NCBI RefSeq assembly: GCF_040412425.1
Contig: NC_089756.1
Coordinates: 9,765,226-9,829,225 of the forward strand
DNA: 64,000 nt
Source: Macrobrachium rosenbergii
Lineage: Eukaryota; Arthropoda; Malacostraca; Decapoda; Palaemonidae
Direction: 5' to 3'
Positions 1-15,969 of the stretch are shown one piece after another. Position numbers and translations under genes: made by a program. Position 1 is the first letter of the stretch; each line of letters begins with the position of its first letter. The notes under the pieces are model-generated. The model did not search any database. It saw only the letters and a program-made list of their open reading frames with translations, and was not told where the DNA came from.

Positions 1-285
1 ATCTGGTTATTTTAATGAGATATGATTTCAGTACATTTAATAAAGTTTTTAGTGATCTTTATTCTTTCACTAAATATATATTTTAAATATAAAAGGTTAT
101 ACTTGTTTTTTGTTAGGTCTATCATTCCTCATTATTTACGTTCATATTTTAACACTGAATTTTACTAGTATGTCATCATTCACCTATTCATTATCAGTCA
201 TATCATTAATCTATATATTTCACTCCATTACGGCGCTGAATAATTCTGATGGGTTCGGGCGCTTGGTCTTCAAGACCTAACTTAA
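1..285 (+). mobile_element. 3' end of a non-LTR retrotransposon (LINE), cut by the window edge
   Basis: The first 25 bases read as the last codons of a LINE ORF (ending SGYFNEI, stop TGA at 23-25). The following ~260 bp closely match 28398-28676, the 3' UTR of a second LINE copy in this window. The match includes the segment ending near 'cttcaag(a/c)cctaa'. This copy is uninterrupted and so shows the pre-insertion sequence for the TTAA element found in the other copy. The element continues to the left, outside the window. The 3' boundary is set by loss of similarity, and no clear poly-A or target duplication is visible. Confidence 0.75.
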
Positions 286-421
286 CTAATCAGTCAGTCA
301 ACAATAGGACTTCGTGTAGATAAAGAATACTCATTGGCGACTGTATATAAGCGACGGTGCAGGACGTCCACAAAAGTAAGATATATTGCAAATGATACAA
401 AAACCAAAGTGAAAATAAGGA

Positions 422-509
422 ACGTTAGTGAGGTGTTCAGGAGATTTAGTTTTGGAAATAAAGGTACGTTAGTGAGGTGTTCAGGAGATTTAGTTTTGGA
501 AATAAAGGT
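422..509. repeat. 44-bp tandem duplication (x2)
   Basis: A 44-bp unit at 422-465 is repeated identically at 466-509. The copies are perfect, so the duplication is recent. No gene is recognised around it. Confidence 0.9.
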
Positions 510-2526
510 GAGAAAAGTATTCTAGAATATAAAGCATGTCTTGGAGGAAATGGAAGGCAAAAATATAAAATATACCAAAGATTAATTATAGAGATTAGAA
601 ATGTTCAAGAAACGAGTAATATATACCATGTTCTGTTGATAGGAAAAGTTACGAATACCGTACTGCAGTGATCAGCATCAGTGAGACAGAAAAAGGCTCA
701 AAAGTTAGAAACGGGGTAGCGAGGAAATGCCGCAGTAAGTGTTCCTTAAGGGGAGAGAGAGGTTGTTCTTAAAATGTTCAGTAGAATAAGAGTGGAAGAA
801 CAGTTTAAGAGAATAAAAAGGGAAAATTTGTTGAAATGTTAAGAGGATGTGAAAAAGAAATGAAAAGATGTAGGAACTAGATGAAGGATTGTTATAGATG
901 AAAGAATATTCCGGAGGTTGAAGAATAAAAAAAAAATAGAAAAGGGAGAGTAAAAACTGGAAGGAAGAGGTTTGCAGTGGGAATTGTTGAAATCTACAGG
1001 CAATGGAAAGCAGAAAGATGATAATAGGTATTAGCATTTTACTCTTAACTGATCTAGAGCAAATTGCCTACCCTTGAAAAATAAACAGCAGCATGTTGGA
1101 TGACACATTGCTTGAGAGGCCTTGGGGGGGATAACAGACGAGGATGTTAACCGCTTCATATTGCAAGGCAAGGAGCTAAACGAAAAAGGTGATCAAGAGC
1201 GCGTCAATATCCGTGTTCAGAAAGTTAGAAACATGGCAGGAGGGGTTTTCTTTACAGAAGAAAGAATAGAAAAGAAGGACGTCGTATCGGGCAGAACGCG
1301 GAAGAGAGAAACGACTACAAAAACTCAAATTCGAGGACCAAGGAGGTAAGGAGGTGCCGATGCAAAGGCAATACCTCCAAGCAGAACTTACTCCCTCCGG
1401 AACTGTAAGCGGGTATCGGTAGTGCATGGGTCTGTGAACGGTGCCAAAGTTTTTGGCGGTTCATTCTCTTGTTTGAACTGGTTAAAGTTGGTTGACGCTG
1501 TCGGATAAGCTGTATTTATGTGAGATTACTTGATTGTTGGTGCGTATGTGTGAGTAATTTTTAGTCAGATGATGCGCATAAAAGATGAAACAAGAAGCTG
1601 TAAATGCAGCATGTTACATATATTCAGAAAATATGGTTTCGTATTGACTGATGTCAACTGATATTTGCGATTTTGTATTGGGCATGAGAGAAGAAGAGAG
1701 CCTAGCAGGTCACCAAGATTAATTTCCATGGAGCGAAAGAGGTCGCTTGCATTTACACAGCATATGATGAAAGATGTGGGGAGAAAGGGGGTGGGAAGTG
1801 GAGAGGAAAGGGGGTAATCTGTTCGTGCCAGAATGTAAGCTGTCATGGTGACATCTAATCTTCGGATACAGTATCTCCCTGTGGGACGTAATTCTGCCCT
1901 AAACTGGTGGGATATGAAAGGGAGGGATGCTGGAAAAAAGAAACCGTGGAGAAGGGGCCTGGTCCTTGGAGAGCTAACTGAGGAAGGGAGAAGTGGAGGT
2001 CAGAAACTGTATCTGCATAATGTAATCCTGTAAATCTTTTTACCAGTTTCGCGAGATGCGATCTCACGCAGACAGCCACATCCTTTGGTAGGCGTCATGA
2101 ATCTGCATAAGATCACTGAATCTTTCTAAAGCAACTCGCTGAATATCTTGAAGAGGCCGTCTTAACGAAACCGCCAACAGTGTTATGTAAATGTCTCTTC
2201 ACCATTACCGCAGAAACCTGCCGGGTCAGACGAAGACAAAACCAATCCGCGTTGAGGAAGAGGGTCTGATAATGGGTATTTCATGTCTCGGTTCGGGGAA
2301 GAGTCAGATGGTTCACAAAAGTATTTGAAGGCGAAGCTGGACATTGACACAGCTAAACCGGGAGATGGGTTTGTGTTGTAAGCATTATAAAGTTTTACCT
2401 AAGTTTGTCGTTGGAAGGTGGGTGAAAATTTGTACCTTCTCAGTAGAACAAAATTGTAGTTATATATGTTAATCTACGAAACGGACGTGAACGGTTGAAT
2501 AATATTAAAATGACCGTATCTACATT

Positions 2527-2529
<3 letters not shown>
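510..2529. other. Unassigned AT-rich DNA
   Basis: No conserved domain or repeat family was recognised. An open stretch at about 1122-1349 (+) begins with a non-ATG codon and has mixed, charged residues. It has no recognisable similarity and no clear splice sites, so it is not called as a gene. Open frames on the - strand at 705-1037 are low-complexity shadows of purine-rich DNA. Confidence 0.5.

Positions 2530-2611
<82 letters not shown>
2530..2611. repeat. (TC)n microsatellite
   Basis: About 41 uninterrupted TC dinucleotides, read as (GA)n on the - strand. The Arg-Glu reading frame on the opposite strand is an artefact of this repeat. Confidence 0.98.
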
Positions 2612-2614
<3 letters not shown>

Positions 2615-3256
2615 CATAATGCAAAGTTCAGTGGATCCATCCCTAGATAATCATTCGTGTACCTTGGTATTAATCTGTTTTAAAAGTATAACCGTACAAT
2701 ATTTGCAGTACTATGTAGTCACATTCTTAGAGCTCCTCAGTAACTGACCTTTACGGCCTGTGGCAGAGGTCGAGTCAGAGCCATCGACCTTTTTGCTAGA
2801 GTCTGTTACAAGGATCAGATGAGCTGGACAAGATAGTGAAGACTTCCCTTAACGGAACTTGAGTTGCTTGTAGCGTAAGACGATGTTTATTAAGATGAGG
2901 GTGGGACGGTTCTGTCAGTCTTGTTTGTGGCGCCGTGGTATTTGAGAGTTTATTGACCGAAAACAGTCTCCTTGTTCAGTGTCAACGGAACTTGCACGTC
3001 CTTGTTTTTCTGAACGTTCATTTTCGCACGGACTATGTCAAGCATTCAAGTGACAGTTAACCTCCTTCAATGAGGTTCTTAATCTGCTCATTTTTGAAAA
3101 GAGAGGATTGCCTGTTTATTAAGAATTGTAATTTTACTATCTTAATGTGTTTCTTGACTGGAGTAAAGTCATTTTATTTGATTTTTACGATTGTGGCTTG
3201 ATCTTAACCTTACCTCGAAATAGCAGTGAGTTAGGATTAACAACAAATTTTCGTTA

Positions 3257-3259
<3 letters not shown>
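2612..3259. other. Unassigned DNA between two microsatellites
   Basis: No gene, RNA or recognised mobile element was seen here. Confidence 0.5.
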
Positions 3260-3341
<82 letters not shown>

Positions 3342-3370
3342 TATATATATTATATATATATATTATATAA

Positions 3371-3430
<60 letters not shown>
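3260..3430. repeat. (TA)n microsatellite
   Basis: About 170 bp of near-perfect TA repeats with a few frame slips around 3334-3375. It is self-complementary and can extrude cruciforms. The exact length may be unreliable in the assembly. Confidence 0.97.
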
Positions 3431-3433
<3 letters not shown>

Positions 3434-6400
3434 CGGTAAATGCTAAATAGGTAATTATTTTTTATTTTATGCTTTAACTTGACTCAACAGTTTTACTCGA
3501 GTTAGTTAAGGGATCCTCACGTCAATGATGAAACCTGTTTTTCTTCACTTTCACTGCTATTTTGGTCTGGATATTATATTTCCGGTTCTATAGAACCTTC
3601 GTCACGCTGTGGTTCATGGAAGTGGAAAATATACAGTTTGTTACCGGTTTTAATGTTAGAATTGTCTCGTTGACAAAGAAATGAGATTTGTTGCATTTGA
3701 TTTTTGTCGTAGTAAAAGTAATTTATTGTTTATATTCAGTTTTGGATTTGTGTGCTTTTGGAAGATAAACATCCCTTCTTCGTAGGTATTACATTCAGTT
3801 TAATTTTTAATGTAATCCAAATTGTGACAAGTGTCACGTGCCTCGTTAAAAATAGGCTCACCATTGGAGTTTGGTCACGAATCTAGTTATGTCCAGATAT
3901 ACTCTGTTAATCGTCATAACTGGCAGTTGATGCTTTTGCCTGTGACCATAATAACCAGTATATATTTATAGCACCAGCTTTGATGCTTATATTATGAAGG
4001 GGTATTTATGATTAAGACCAGAGCAAGCAAGTCAAATTTGTCAAGTCAGACATATTTTGTCAAGGAATTTGTTGCCATATTAAGTTCGCCGATATGTCAT
4101 TTTTGTTTGCATGCACTGAAGTGTTGGTGCGATAAGAAATCGGTGTACTTTAGCTTAGCTGTTATTTTTGTGTGGTAGCACTTATTTAAGAGGTTGCCAA
4201 TTGTATATTTTATGTTTTGGACATTTATTGGTTATATTAGTATTGTCTTACGTGCATAGACTTCACATATCGAGTATTGAATGCTATATTCTATCAGTAC
4301 AAGTCAACATAGGACCTTCCACTTCTAATTTACACATTTCCCGGTCTCACCGACGAATAATGGCACCGACGGTGCTTCGAGGATCTGCAGTCATTTTAGT
4401 AACGAATAATGGCAGGAAAGAGAGAGCCAAAGAAGGCAACCGGGAAATGTGGGACATTCGTAGTTTTAATCGGCCTGATTTGATTCTGAATGGATATAAC
4501 TCTTAACTTTATTGTGACTGGTCAAATGGAGGGTGTCCTTTCGTCCCTAAATAAATATAACAAAAGAAATCCAGGGTTTTTCTTTGAAGACCACTGATCT
4601 CAAATCAGCAAAAGCTTAGTCTTACATTACTGATCTCAAATCAGCAAAAGCTTAGTCTTATATTGTTTATTTGAAACTAGGGCCTTCAACGTTCTCGAAG
4701 ATTTGGCAGCCCAAGTTGGCTGTGATCAAATCTCGCGATCAAATAGGTTCAGTATAGTTGTTATGGAAATCTAATTCTACAAATCTAATTTCCCCTTGTG
4801 TCTTTTGCTTTAGAAATGTGTTCGGTGAGTGAGCAGCTTCCACAAACTACTACCGTTAACGAACTTGGGCAGTACGCTAGACGAATAGTATATCATAAGC
4901 TTGAGTATAGTACAGCACAGTGCTTTCGTTGTCAAACTTCAAGTTTTCTTGCAATAGTGAGGTAAATTATATTTTTAGGTTTCGTTTTCATGGAATGAAA
5001 CTGATGAACATGGTAAAGTAATGGGTGATTTTTAAGGGCATGAGAACAATGATAATCAGAACGGCGGTAACAGCAGCTGTCACTGGTTAAAGGTTGAAGT
5101 TTGCGGTTGTCACTAGTTCGATAGAGAGGTTTGCACTGTCCGGCGCCATTATATTTTATTATTTATCGAAATGCGGTATGGCATGGCTCGATCTAATTGA
5201 TTATCGATCAGACTGTGCTGATTTTCCCCACGTTTATTGTGGTCTCGTCCGGATCTGCTCCGTGCTGTGAAATATAGTTGCTATAACTAGGGCATAGCAT
5301 GGTCGTGAAGATGTCTGCTAACGAACAGTCACACGCACATTTTATACGTAGTGTGTTTATGAAAGTTACGATGTTAGCACAAGTGTTAGGCCATAAATTG
5401 CATCACATGACTATTTTACTTCATTATATAACTTTTTGTCGGGTGGCCTTGTTCCTGAATGGTATTTGATTATGTAATTTTAGAAATTAAGATGATACAG
5501 AGTAAACACCGCTTTCTCTGGTACACAGCTAGGGCACCTGATTCTTGTGTACTTGATGAACTTACTTTGACAGTAATGGCTGAATATCCTTGCATATACT
5601 GTACTATCCCATGATACGAAAAAGTTCGTTACCAGTCTGTTTAATTAAATGACTCTGTTTAATTATCTCGAGTATGGCTCGTGCTTTGACAGGAACTGTT
5701 TCAGGAAAATGTCTTGATATTAGTCAGTGAGCATAATTTTAGTCATTAGGGATACTCCAGCAATGAATCGACACAGTTGGTAATTGAAGGAGTATTTGGC
5801 ATAAATTAAAATTACTGCGTTGAAAGTCCCACTTACTGGAGGTGGTGGGAATGATCATGATTATTCTCAGTCCTAGCGATTTTCTGAGATTAGGAATTTT
5901 ATAAATTCAAATTGACTTTTTACCCTAACCTACATTCACCGTCACAGAACGAAAGATTAAGACGCATTTAACATATTTGAAATCGTTTCAAAGATTGTTA
6001 GGTATATATAATATAGTTTATTATATACTTCCTGGAAGTATAGTGTAATAGTGAGGTTAATTTTCTATTTTTGTCCGAGATGCTACACGGTACTTCCTAT
6101 TTATAGTAATCTTCCTTGGTGTGGGATGCTAGATCTGGAGGAATGTCAACTGTGGAGTACCAAGAGAGATTGTATGGGTCATTTCATTTCTCCGATTCTA
6201 GATGAACTCTGACTATTGAATAATTCTTTTGTTACGTAAATCCCTTTGTGTTTCGTTATGTAAATCCCTTTGTGTGTTTTATTGCCATTTTTCTCAGTTA
6301 ATTTTTTAAAGTTATTCTGAAGTTTTTTTTTTTTTCGTTGCTTTCATTTCTGTTCTTACTTTTTTGGCAGATCTCCCTATAGTGATTTAAAAAAATTTTC

Positions 6401-6612
6401 CTGCTCTTCCTTTATAAAAGGCTGATGTCTTGATCGAGATTCAGTTTGTGGTTTGTATATATATTACACCACTTGTGGTTTATGATGGAAAAGGGTTACC
6501 CTGTCGAGACCTCGTTTCTGTGATGGCATAATGGTTCTCTCATTGTGTTAGATATTCTTTCCCATTCTACATCCACGGCTGCAACCAGTCAATTGAATGG
6601 TTGCTAGAGACT
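3431..6612. other. Unassigned DNA, no recognisable gene
   Basis: AT-rich sequence with only short chance reading frames. The longest, 4168-4506 (+), has no family resemblance and no supporting splice sites. One small tandem duplication lies inside and is listed separately. Confidence 0.5.
4593..4664. repeat. 36-bp tandem duplication (x2)
   Basis: The unit at 4593-4628, starting ACTGATCTCAAATCAG, is repeated at 4629-4664 with one difference near its end. Its start holds the small palindrome TGATCTCAAATCA. Confidence 0.9.
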
Positions 6613-6930
6613 GTTATTACAGATTATATGAACAAAGGACGTTCATTTAATGTAATTTAACGAAAATGAGCTCTTGGAAACGATAATTACTTAGCTAAGT
6701 AAGTGGACGGAACTTATTACAGATTATATGAACAAAGGACGTTCATTTAATGTAATTTAACGAAAATGAGCTCTTGGAAACGATAATTACTTCGCTAAGT
6801 AAGTGGACGGAACTTGTTATTACAGATGTTATTACAGATTATATGAACAAAGGACGTTCATTTAATGTAATTTAACGAAAATGAGCTCTTGGAAACGATA
6901 ATTACTTCGCTAAGTAAGTGGACGGAACTA
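6613..6930. repeat. ~100-bp tandem triplication
   Basis: Three almost identical units begin near 6613, 6715 and 6831. The first step is exactly 100 bp. The second is 115 bp because a 15-bp piece of the unit's own start (GTTATTACAGAT) is repeated at the junction. Copies 2 and 3 share an A-to-C change absent from copy 1, which suggests that copy 3 arose from copy 2. Confidence 0.95.
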
Positions 6931-10559
<3,629 letters not shown>

Positions 10560-11060
10560 AGTAAATTGGGACCTCCCCCCCCTCAGTAAGAAGTCTCTCT
10601 CCCTTTGACTGTCCCGTGGCCATCTCCCTACCACCATCATTCCTCCTTTCATTTCTGCCTATCGCGCTTCCTTTCGAGATCTTCCTTTATCAGTTATGTC
10701 ACTTAACACACTTATTCGCAGTTTTTCTTTGTTCCTTAGTTTCCTTAATTCTCTCAATTATGTTTCAGCTGTCTCACCTTTTTCATTATTCCTTTTTCGT
10801 AGCTTTCCCGCCTTGTTCGCTTTTGATTTTCAGCTCTCTGCCGTTGCATTTATATCTTCATTTTCCTTCACGTTATTTATCCATCCCTTCATTTCATGTT
10901 CAGACCGTCGCTCTTCTTGCTCCCTTTCCATGTCACATCACCCAATATCTTCCCATTCCTCCTTTCAGGTATCCTGCAGTTTCCTCTCACGTCGTTTCAC
11001 AGTCTCCCCTTTTCTATCAACCCCCCCTCTCAATTTGTCCCCGCCCCCTTCCATCCTAGA
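10560..11060. repeat. Pyrimidine-rich (C/T) tract
   Basis: About 500 bp of strongly C+T-biased, non-periodic sequence on the + strand. The two overlapping 147- and 152-codon open frames are Ser/Leu/Pro/Phe-rich and open only because of this bias. A short repeat of ATATTAGGGTTAG follows near 11091-11117. Confidence 0.6.
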
Positions 11061-12040
11061 TAACACGGTAATGTGTCCACTCAAGTTGGATATTAGGGTT
11101 AGAGATATTAGGGTTAGCAACTCGACTGTTGCTCCAGCCGTTCCACTTTCTTGAGAGCGAAGCTTTTGCTTTTGACTCCTTGCTTTCAGAATTTGATTCT
11201 GTAAAGAGAGGATGGAAATAAGGTAATTAAAGGGAGATGGAGTCAGTTAACTTTATGGGTCACTATCTCGCTCATTTTTCAGCCTTTGTAAAGTTTACAG
11301 TTGACTGCATATTAATTTTGATTTTGCAGTATTTTTGCTGCCATCAGTCTCACAGAATAAATTCATTTGGTACAAGGTCACTCATACCTGTGTATTCTTC
11401 CAAGAAGTGGATAAATGAACCATTTATGTATTTTTTCCACCGTTGTTTTTAATCTGAAGAGTCAACTCATATTGCTGATTTTTTTTTCTTATGTACAACG
11501 AACATGGATCAGGAAATCGCAGTAATACCAAGGTATAAATTCCATTGATTTTTATTCTGTAACATTGTTCTGGGTACCAAGAAGTTCAAGTTGTAACAAA
11601 GGCTGCAGCCATATGACATGGACCAAGTATCCGACTCGTAACGCTTGAAAATTGCTGTTGGAATTTTTTGGGAAACCACCTTTCATTGAACTTAAGCCCT
11701 TTCCCCTAGTAACCATGGGCCATCTCTCATTATTTAATTGTAAAGAAATCTGACCCCACATGGTATCTGTAGTTCCTGATCACAAATTGAATTAGGCTGA
11801 AAATGGGGGACCTTTTGTACTCTTGATTCGATTGAAGTTGAGATGGTGGTGCTGCCACTCAAAAAAAAAAAAAAAAAAAAAAATGCGGGTAGCTGTTATA
11901 ATTTGTCTAGGTTGAAGCCTTCCTGTTGGCATGTATGTACACTGTATGAAATAAAACTTAGTTTTTGTGTAGATAATGTTTAATTGTATAACTTTTCAAA
12001 AGGATTATAATTTGATTTTGGGGTTTTTAATTGAATGTGA
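11061..12040. other. Unassigned DNA with an A(~22) run
   Basis: A poly-A run lies at about 11862-11883 and could be the tail of a decayed retroposon, but no body was recognised. No coding evidence. Confidence 0.4.
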
Positions 12041-12499
12041 ACCACTGGTCACTCGACTTATGCCTCGGTCACACATTTACATACAAGGACGTGCATGTCG
12101 TAATGGCTGGTTTTGGCGATCATCACCATCATTTGTGCCTGGGGCCGCCGGAAAAAAAATTGTCAACTGATTATGACACCATGGTGTAATACGCATTAAC
12201 CATAGCAACAACATTGCGCAGTCCGAGGTGAACCTATGTATATCCATAATCATACGCGCAGTATGCTGATGATTAGGCCATGCCCTGTCTGTGGCGGTTG
12301 TGACAGGATGGCGTAGTGTGTAAAAGCATGTCGAATTATGACGCTTTGAGTTGTAGTTATATCACATAGCGACATGTTACAGCATCATATACATGGACTC
12401 ATCACATTAATTCCAGGTGAACTCATCACCGATCATTCCACTCTAGTTGCAGACAGAGCAATATCTACCTGTTCCAACTACATTACCACTCGTATTGTG

Positions 12500-13010
12500 T
12501 GATTTCTTTTGGAAGAACATGGAGAACATGGATTTGCCAGACCTCATACCTGAGAGCCAATATGACCTTAAATTAGTAGAAGGCATTTTGGATTATCACG
12601 ATGCCAGGTTGCAGTTAAGAATCCTAAGGTGCATGGAGAACGACAATGCAAGAACAAACATAGTAAACCAAGATGTTGCTGGGTCAGTTGCTACTTACAA
12701 CGGAGAAAGGACACTATGACAACTTGATGCAAGAGTTGGCAACTGAAAATCCAGGACTGTACAGGAATTTTACCAGGATTATGGAGGACCTTTTTGATGA
12801 AATTGTGGAACGTGTCACACCCTTCATAAAGAAGACCCCTCACATTTTGGAGGAAACCCATTGAGCCTGGCCAATGTGTTGCAATTACCCTACATTACCT
12901 TGCAATAGGAGAATCCTACAAGAGCCTGTCCTTCCAATTCCATGTAGCTCCCAACATGATCAGCATGTTGGCAATTGTATATTTCAGTATTGTTGAAAAT
13001 AACATTGTTA
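12500..13010 (+). pseudogene. Harbinger transposase, N-terminal fragment
   Basis: The segment GHYDNLMQELATENPGLYRNF at about 12711-12770, together with the following 'EPGQCVAITLHYLAIGESYKSLSF' type region (about 12863-12940), matches the N-terminal part of PIF/Harbinger transposases. That part precedes the DDE nuclease domain. At least two frameshifts separate the pieces (near 12690 and 12860). The DDE domain that should follow is absent: after ~13010 the sequence becomes AT-rich non-coding DNA. In an intact element the protein would be roughly 350-400 residues, cutting and pasting the element with help from the accessory protein. Here it is a relic. Confidence 0.75.
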
Positions 13011-13324
13011 TTAGTGCTTGCAGGAAAAATGATTTAATACAGAATATAAACATTGTTCACAATTTATTATACCCACAATATATACATATGCAATGTACAT
13101 TCCCTAAGTACTCAAAAACAAAGAAAAAATAGCACCAGATTAATATCTAAATGTGACCATTTACCAAAATATTACTTTAGAAAAATATGCCTTCATTTTT
13201 ATATATACTTTACCAAAAGAACATATTAAAAAAGAAAATCACCAAACAGAAATACACTAATTTGTACAACTAGGAGGAATCGTCTTTTCCAGCACAACAG
13301 TCGAAGTGGCACCTGAAGTAGTTG

Positions 13325-14821
13325 GTATTAAGGCGTCCAAGAAACTGATACAGGCGGGAGGCTCACATTATGAAGATCAAAAGCAACCACAGGTGACAGT
13401 GGCATAGCAGGAATGTGTATCGGTGTAGACGACCCAGCAACAGGGGAATGGCTTGGCCAGGGAGACATGCACTGACCCTGAGCATACATAGCCAGTTGGT
13501 GCCCTGTCATCTGCCAAAAAGTCTGTCTGGTGCTTGTGAACAAATCAGACCTGGCTGTCAGTCTCTCTCCTTTCGTGGCCGCCTGCAGTTTCTGCACCAG
13601 AAAACTGATCTCCATCTGCAGGTATGGATAGAAGACAGGGTCAGTCTCAGCGCAATCCCTGAAAATCTTTAGGTGGAGGTTCCAGTAAGCCTCTTTTGGG
13701 TTAGATTCCATCTCCAAATCGCTTTTTTGGCTGTCTGTGTGTTTTCAATCACCTAAAGAAAATGAGAAAAGAAAATGGGACATTTCATTAGTCATTGTAG
13801 AATGCTGATTAATATATTTTAATTTCACACAATGAAAAACTGAAACACACTCACACTGACCAACACTATATTATTAGAAACACCTACATGTATAATAAGA
13901 GAAAAGAAAAGGAACTGCAAAATCACACTAAAAAAATTATACATTTTAATGTTAAAAAAAATCAAAATCAACATGTTTGTAAATTTAATTTTTTGTTTTA
14001 ATTTAAATGAAAAATGATCAAATATTTACATTTTCAAGGACGAAGCCTTCACGTTGCTGATGTACGTGCTTACACCTCTGTTTCCTCTTGGGCCACTGTT
14101 CCTCATTGGCTGGGATGACCGTCACCTCGTCCTCATCCCCATCAGCAGACACAGCTACTTTGCCAGGCTCCTCAGGAGGGGCAGTGGCAGCAGCAGCGGA
14201 CTGTAGGGAAAGAAAAAGGAAAATGGATTATCAATCGTGGGAACAGTATATACAGTATTACTTTGGTTGATCTGTGTATCATTGACCATAATAATATGAA
14301 AACAATACAGGGTAGAACAATTTTCTTGCATACCTCTTTCAATCGAAGGGTCTTGGGTGTCTTCTGATGGACAATGTGCTTCCCAAAGAATATAAATTTA
14401 GAGAGAATCCACTTCTCCCTTTCTATCAGGCCCCCCTCTGCTGCCTGGCTGCTTTTTACTTTCGTCAGCTGGCTTTACCTGGTGCGAATCGACCTCAACC
14501 AGGTACTTGGCTGAGGTCCTGTCAAAGGTGGGTCAAGGGACTTTGCCTTCTCAGCAAGGAGCTGCATCGTCTCGGCCACTTCCTTGAATTCAGTGAGCCC
14601 CCATCATACAAAAAGGGGTACTCTTGCAACCATTCCCCCAACATCCTTTCTTGCTTGTCTGTCAGGAGGACACATGGACTCTTCTTCCCCCTCTTCTGCA
14701 ATCCTGACCCCTTGTCGCCCTTCTCTGCATCCATCATAGATGTGTTGTCTTCATCGTCACCTTCATCCTTGGACATGACTTCAGCCTCCTCCCCAAGTTT
14801 GATGATCAGCATGGGGTTCAT
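13325..14821 (-). pseudogene. Harbinger accessory SANT/Myb-like (MADF-type) DNA-binding protein gene
   Basis: The - strand shows a three-exon gene. Exon 1 (~14821-14338) holds an acidic N-terminus, then a MADF/SANT-like domain with 'LTDKQERMLGEWLQEYPFLY', 'WLRSIRTR' and 'KTPKTLRLKE', ending at a GTATGC donor. Exon 2 (~14201-14047) is Ala/Pro/acidic and then basic. Exon 3 (~13752-13325) encodes the dimerisation-type C-terminus with 'AYWNLHLKIFRDCAETDPVFYPYLQMEISFL' in part and a stop at ~13328. Exon 1 contains at least one frameshift and a stop in the SANT region. Exon 3 needs a frameshift at its start. In Harbinger elements this protein binds the ends and helps bring the transposase to the nucleus. 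The gene is only mildly decayed compared with the transposase. Confidence 0.7.
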
Positions 14822-15502
14822 TCTTAATCACCCGTTAATTCAGATGAGCTTTCTTCGATGGCTTGGTAAAGGGCCTGCTGACTGGGATCACAGTCAAAAG
14901 CAGCAGAAGCAGAGGACAAAGAACTCTGGCAATGATGCAGAAGAGGAAGGAGAAGACTTCTCATCCTGATGAGGGCGTCCTTATAGGTCACAATCTTAAT
15001 CTTCTGCATTATCTGCATGGCTTGGAGGCTCATGAATACAGGGGTGCATGGCATCCAGATGAAGATGATGAAAAAAGGTACAGCAAGGAGAGAAACAGGA
15101 CCGTGGATGCTGACTTTTATGCTTGGTAATGCTTGCATTCAGCATTGCCACATCACAACCCACGCTGGCTACTGCCACATAAGCATGGCGATTAATGGCA
15201 CACTACGTAATGGATGGCGCATGTTGCAATTGCAAGTTACGATTGGGCAATCTAATTACGACAAATGGTGACGCCATTGCATCAGTGTTACGTAGTGCGC
15301 AATGACATGATGACAAATGACACGGCCGGACCACGTATGTTTTAAATGGTTGAAAACATGTGCCATCACTTGGTGCTGTGGGTAATGATTCACGGCGATT
15401 TGCTCATAATTACAGTGTAATATCTTCGTAATTAGTAAAATTTTGGCAGTTACGACAAGCGCGTCCTTGAATCAGAAACATGCACCACTAGTCACTCGAC
15501 TT

Positions 15503-15796
15503 GAGCAGATCTTGCAGTACTAAAAGGAGTATTCAGGAAGATTTTCTCAAGGCTACTACAGGATTACTATACACAAGTCTTACTTTATCGTGAGGGTTGA
15601 GGTTTGGTCACAGCTGACACTTAAGCTGCCACAACCACGAGTTTGTTGTTGGCCTAGTTTTAAATCAGTAGTACAAAAATTTAAGGGTAGTTTGAGGGGC
15701 TTGTAGTTTCTCAAGGCATACAATGTGCTAACAAGTAAGTTTATTTTATGTATTTGTTAAGTTTATTTTATGTATTTGTTAATTTATACTTCACAG
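15503..15796 (+). other. Presumed end of FABP intron 1
   Basis: Non-coding sequence ending in a pyrimidine-containing acceptor (TACTTCACAG). It contains a 20-bp direct repeat (TAAGTTTATTTTATGTATTT) just before the exon. No first exon was found here. Confidence 0.6.
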
Positions 15797-15969
15797 GTGT
15801 TGGCTTGGTGATGAGGAAGATGGGTAATACAGCTACCCCCACAGTGGAAATTACTCAGGAAGATGACACTTACAGCATGAAGACTGTCACCACATTTAAG
15901 ACAACAGAGATAAAGTTCAAGCTGGGGGAGGAATTTGAGGAAACCACTGCTGATGGCAGAGTTGTGAAG
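15797..15969 (+). CDS. FABP: Fatty-acid-binding protein, exon 2
   Basis: This exon encodes residues ~25-82 of an intracellular lipid-binding protein (FABP/CRABP family). Such proteins are small cytosolic 10-strand beta-barrels that carry fatty acids or retinoids. Family-typical stretches are [19 protein letters not shown] and [18 protein letters not shown] followed by DGR. The exon is exactly 173 nt, the canonical length for exon 2 of this family. It is preceded by TTCACAG and followed by GTAAGT. It starts in phase 1 (the first two bases finish a Gly codon) and ends in phase 0, as in known FABP genes. The reading frame is intact. The closest subgroup cannot be fixed without alignment, but the composition suggests the arthropod FABP clade. 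Exon 1, encoding about 24 residues, was not found upstream in the window. Confidence 0.95.

Larger units (their letters stand above)
12060..15485. mobile_element. Internally deleted PIF/Harbinger DNA transposon
   Basis: About 3.4 kb bounded by diverged inverted ends. The left end (~12068-12105) and the complement of the right end (~15448-15485) share the core CAAGGACGYGCWTGTCGTAA. It carries the two genes typical of PIF/Harbinger elements: part of a transposase on the + strand and a SANT/Myb-like accessory gene on the - strand. The DDE catalytic core between about 13010 and 13325 is missing, so the copy cannot be autonomous. A 19-bp direct repeat (12041-12059 and 15484-15502, one mismatch) flanks it, although the family normally makes 3-bp target duplications. 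It lies in the presumed intron 1 of the FABP gene. Confidence 0.75.

Noticed and set aside
4168..4506. 112-codon open frame on the + strand
   Set aside because: No family similarity, no upstream or downstream splice support, and ordinary intergenic composition.
11091..11117. Interstitial telomere repeat (ATATTAGGGTTAG twice)
   Set aside because: Only two short copies exist, and arthropod telomeres use TTAGG arrays; it is more likely a chance short duplication.
10616..11154. Two overlapping 147- and 152-codon open frames
   Set aside because: They are open because of the C/T bias; the residues are low complexity and no domain is visible.
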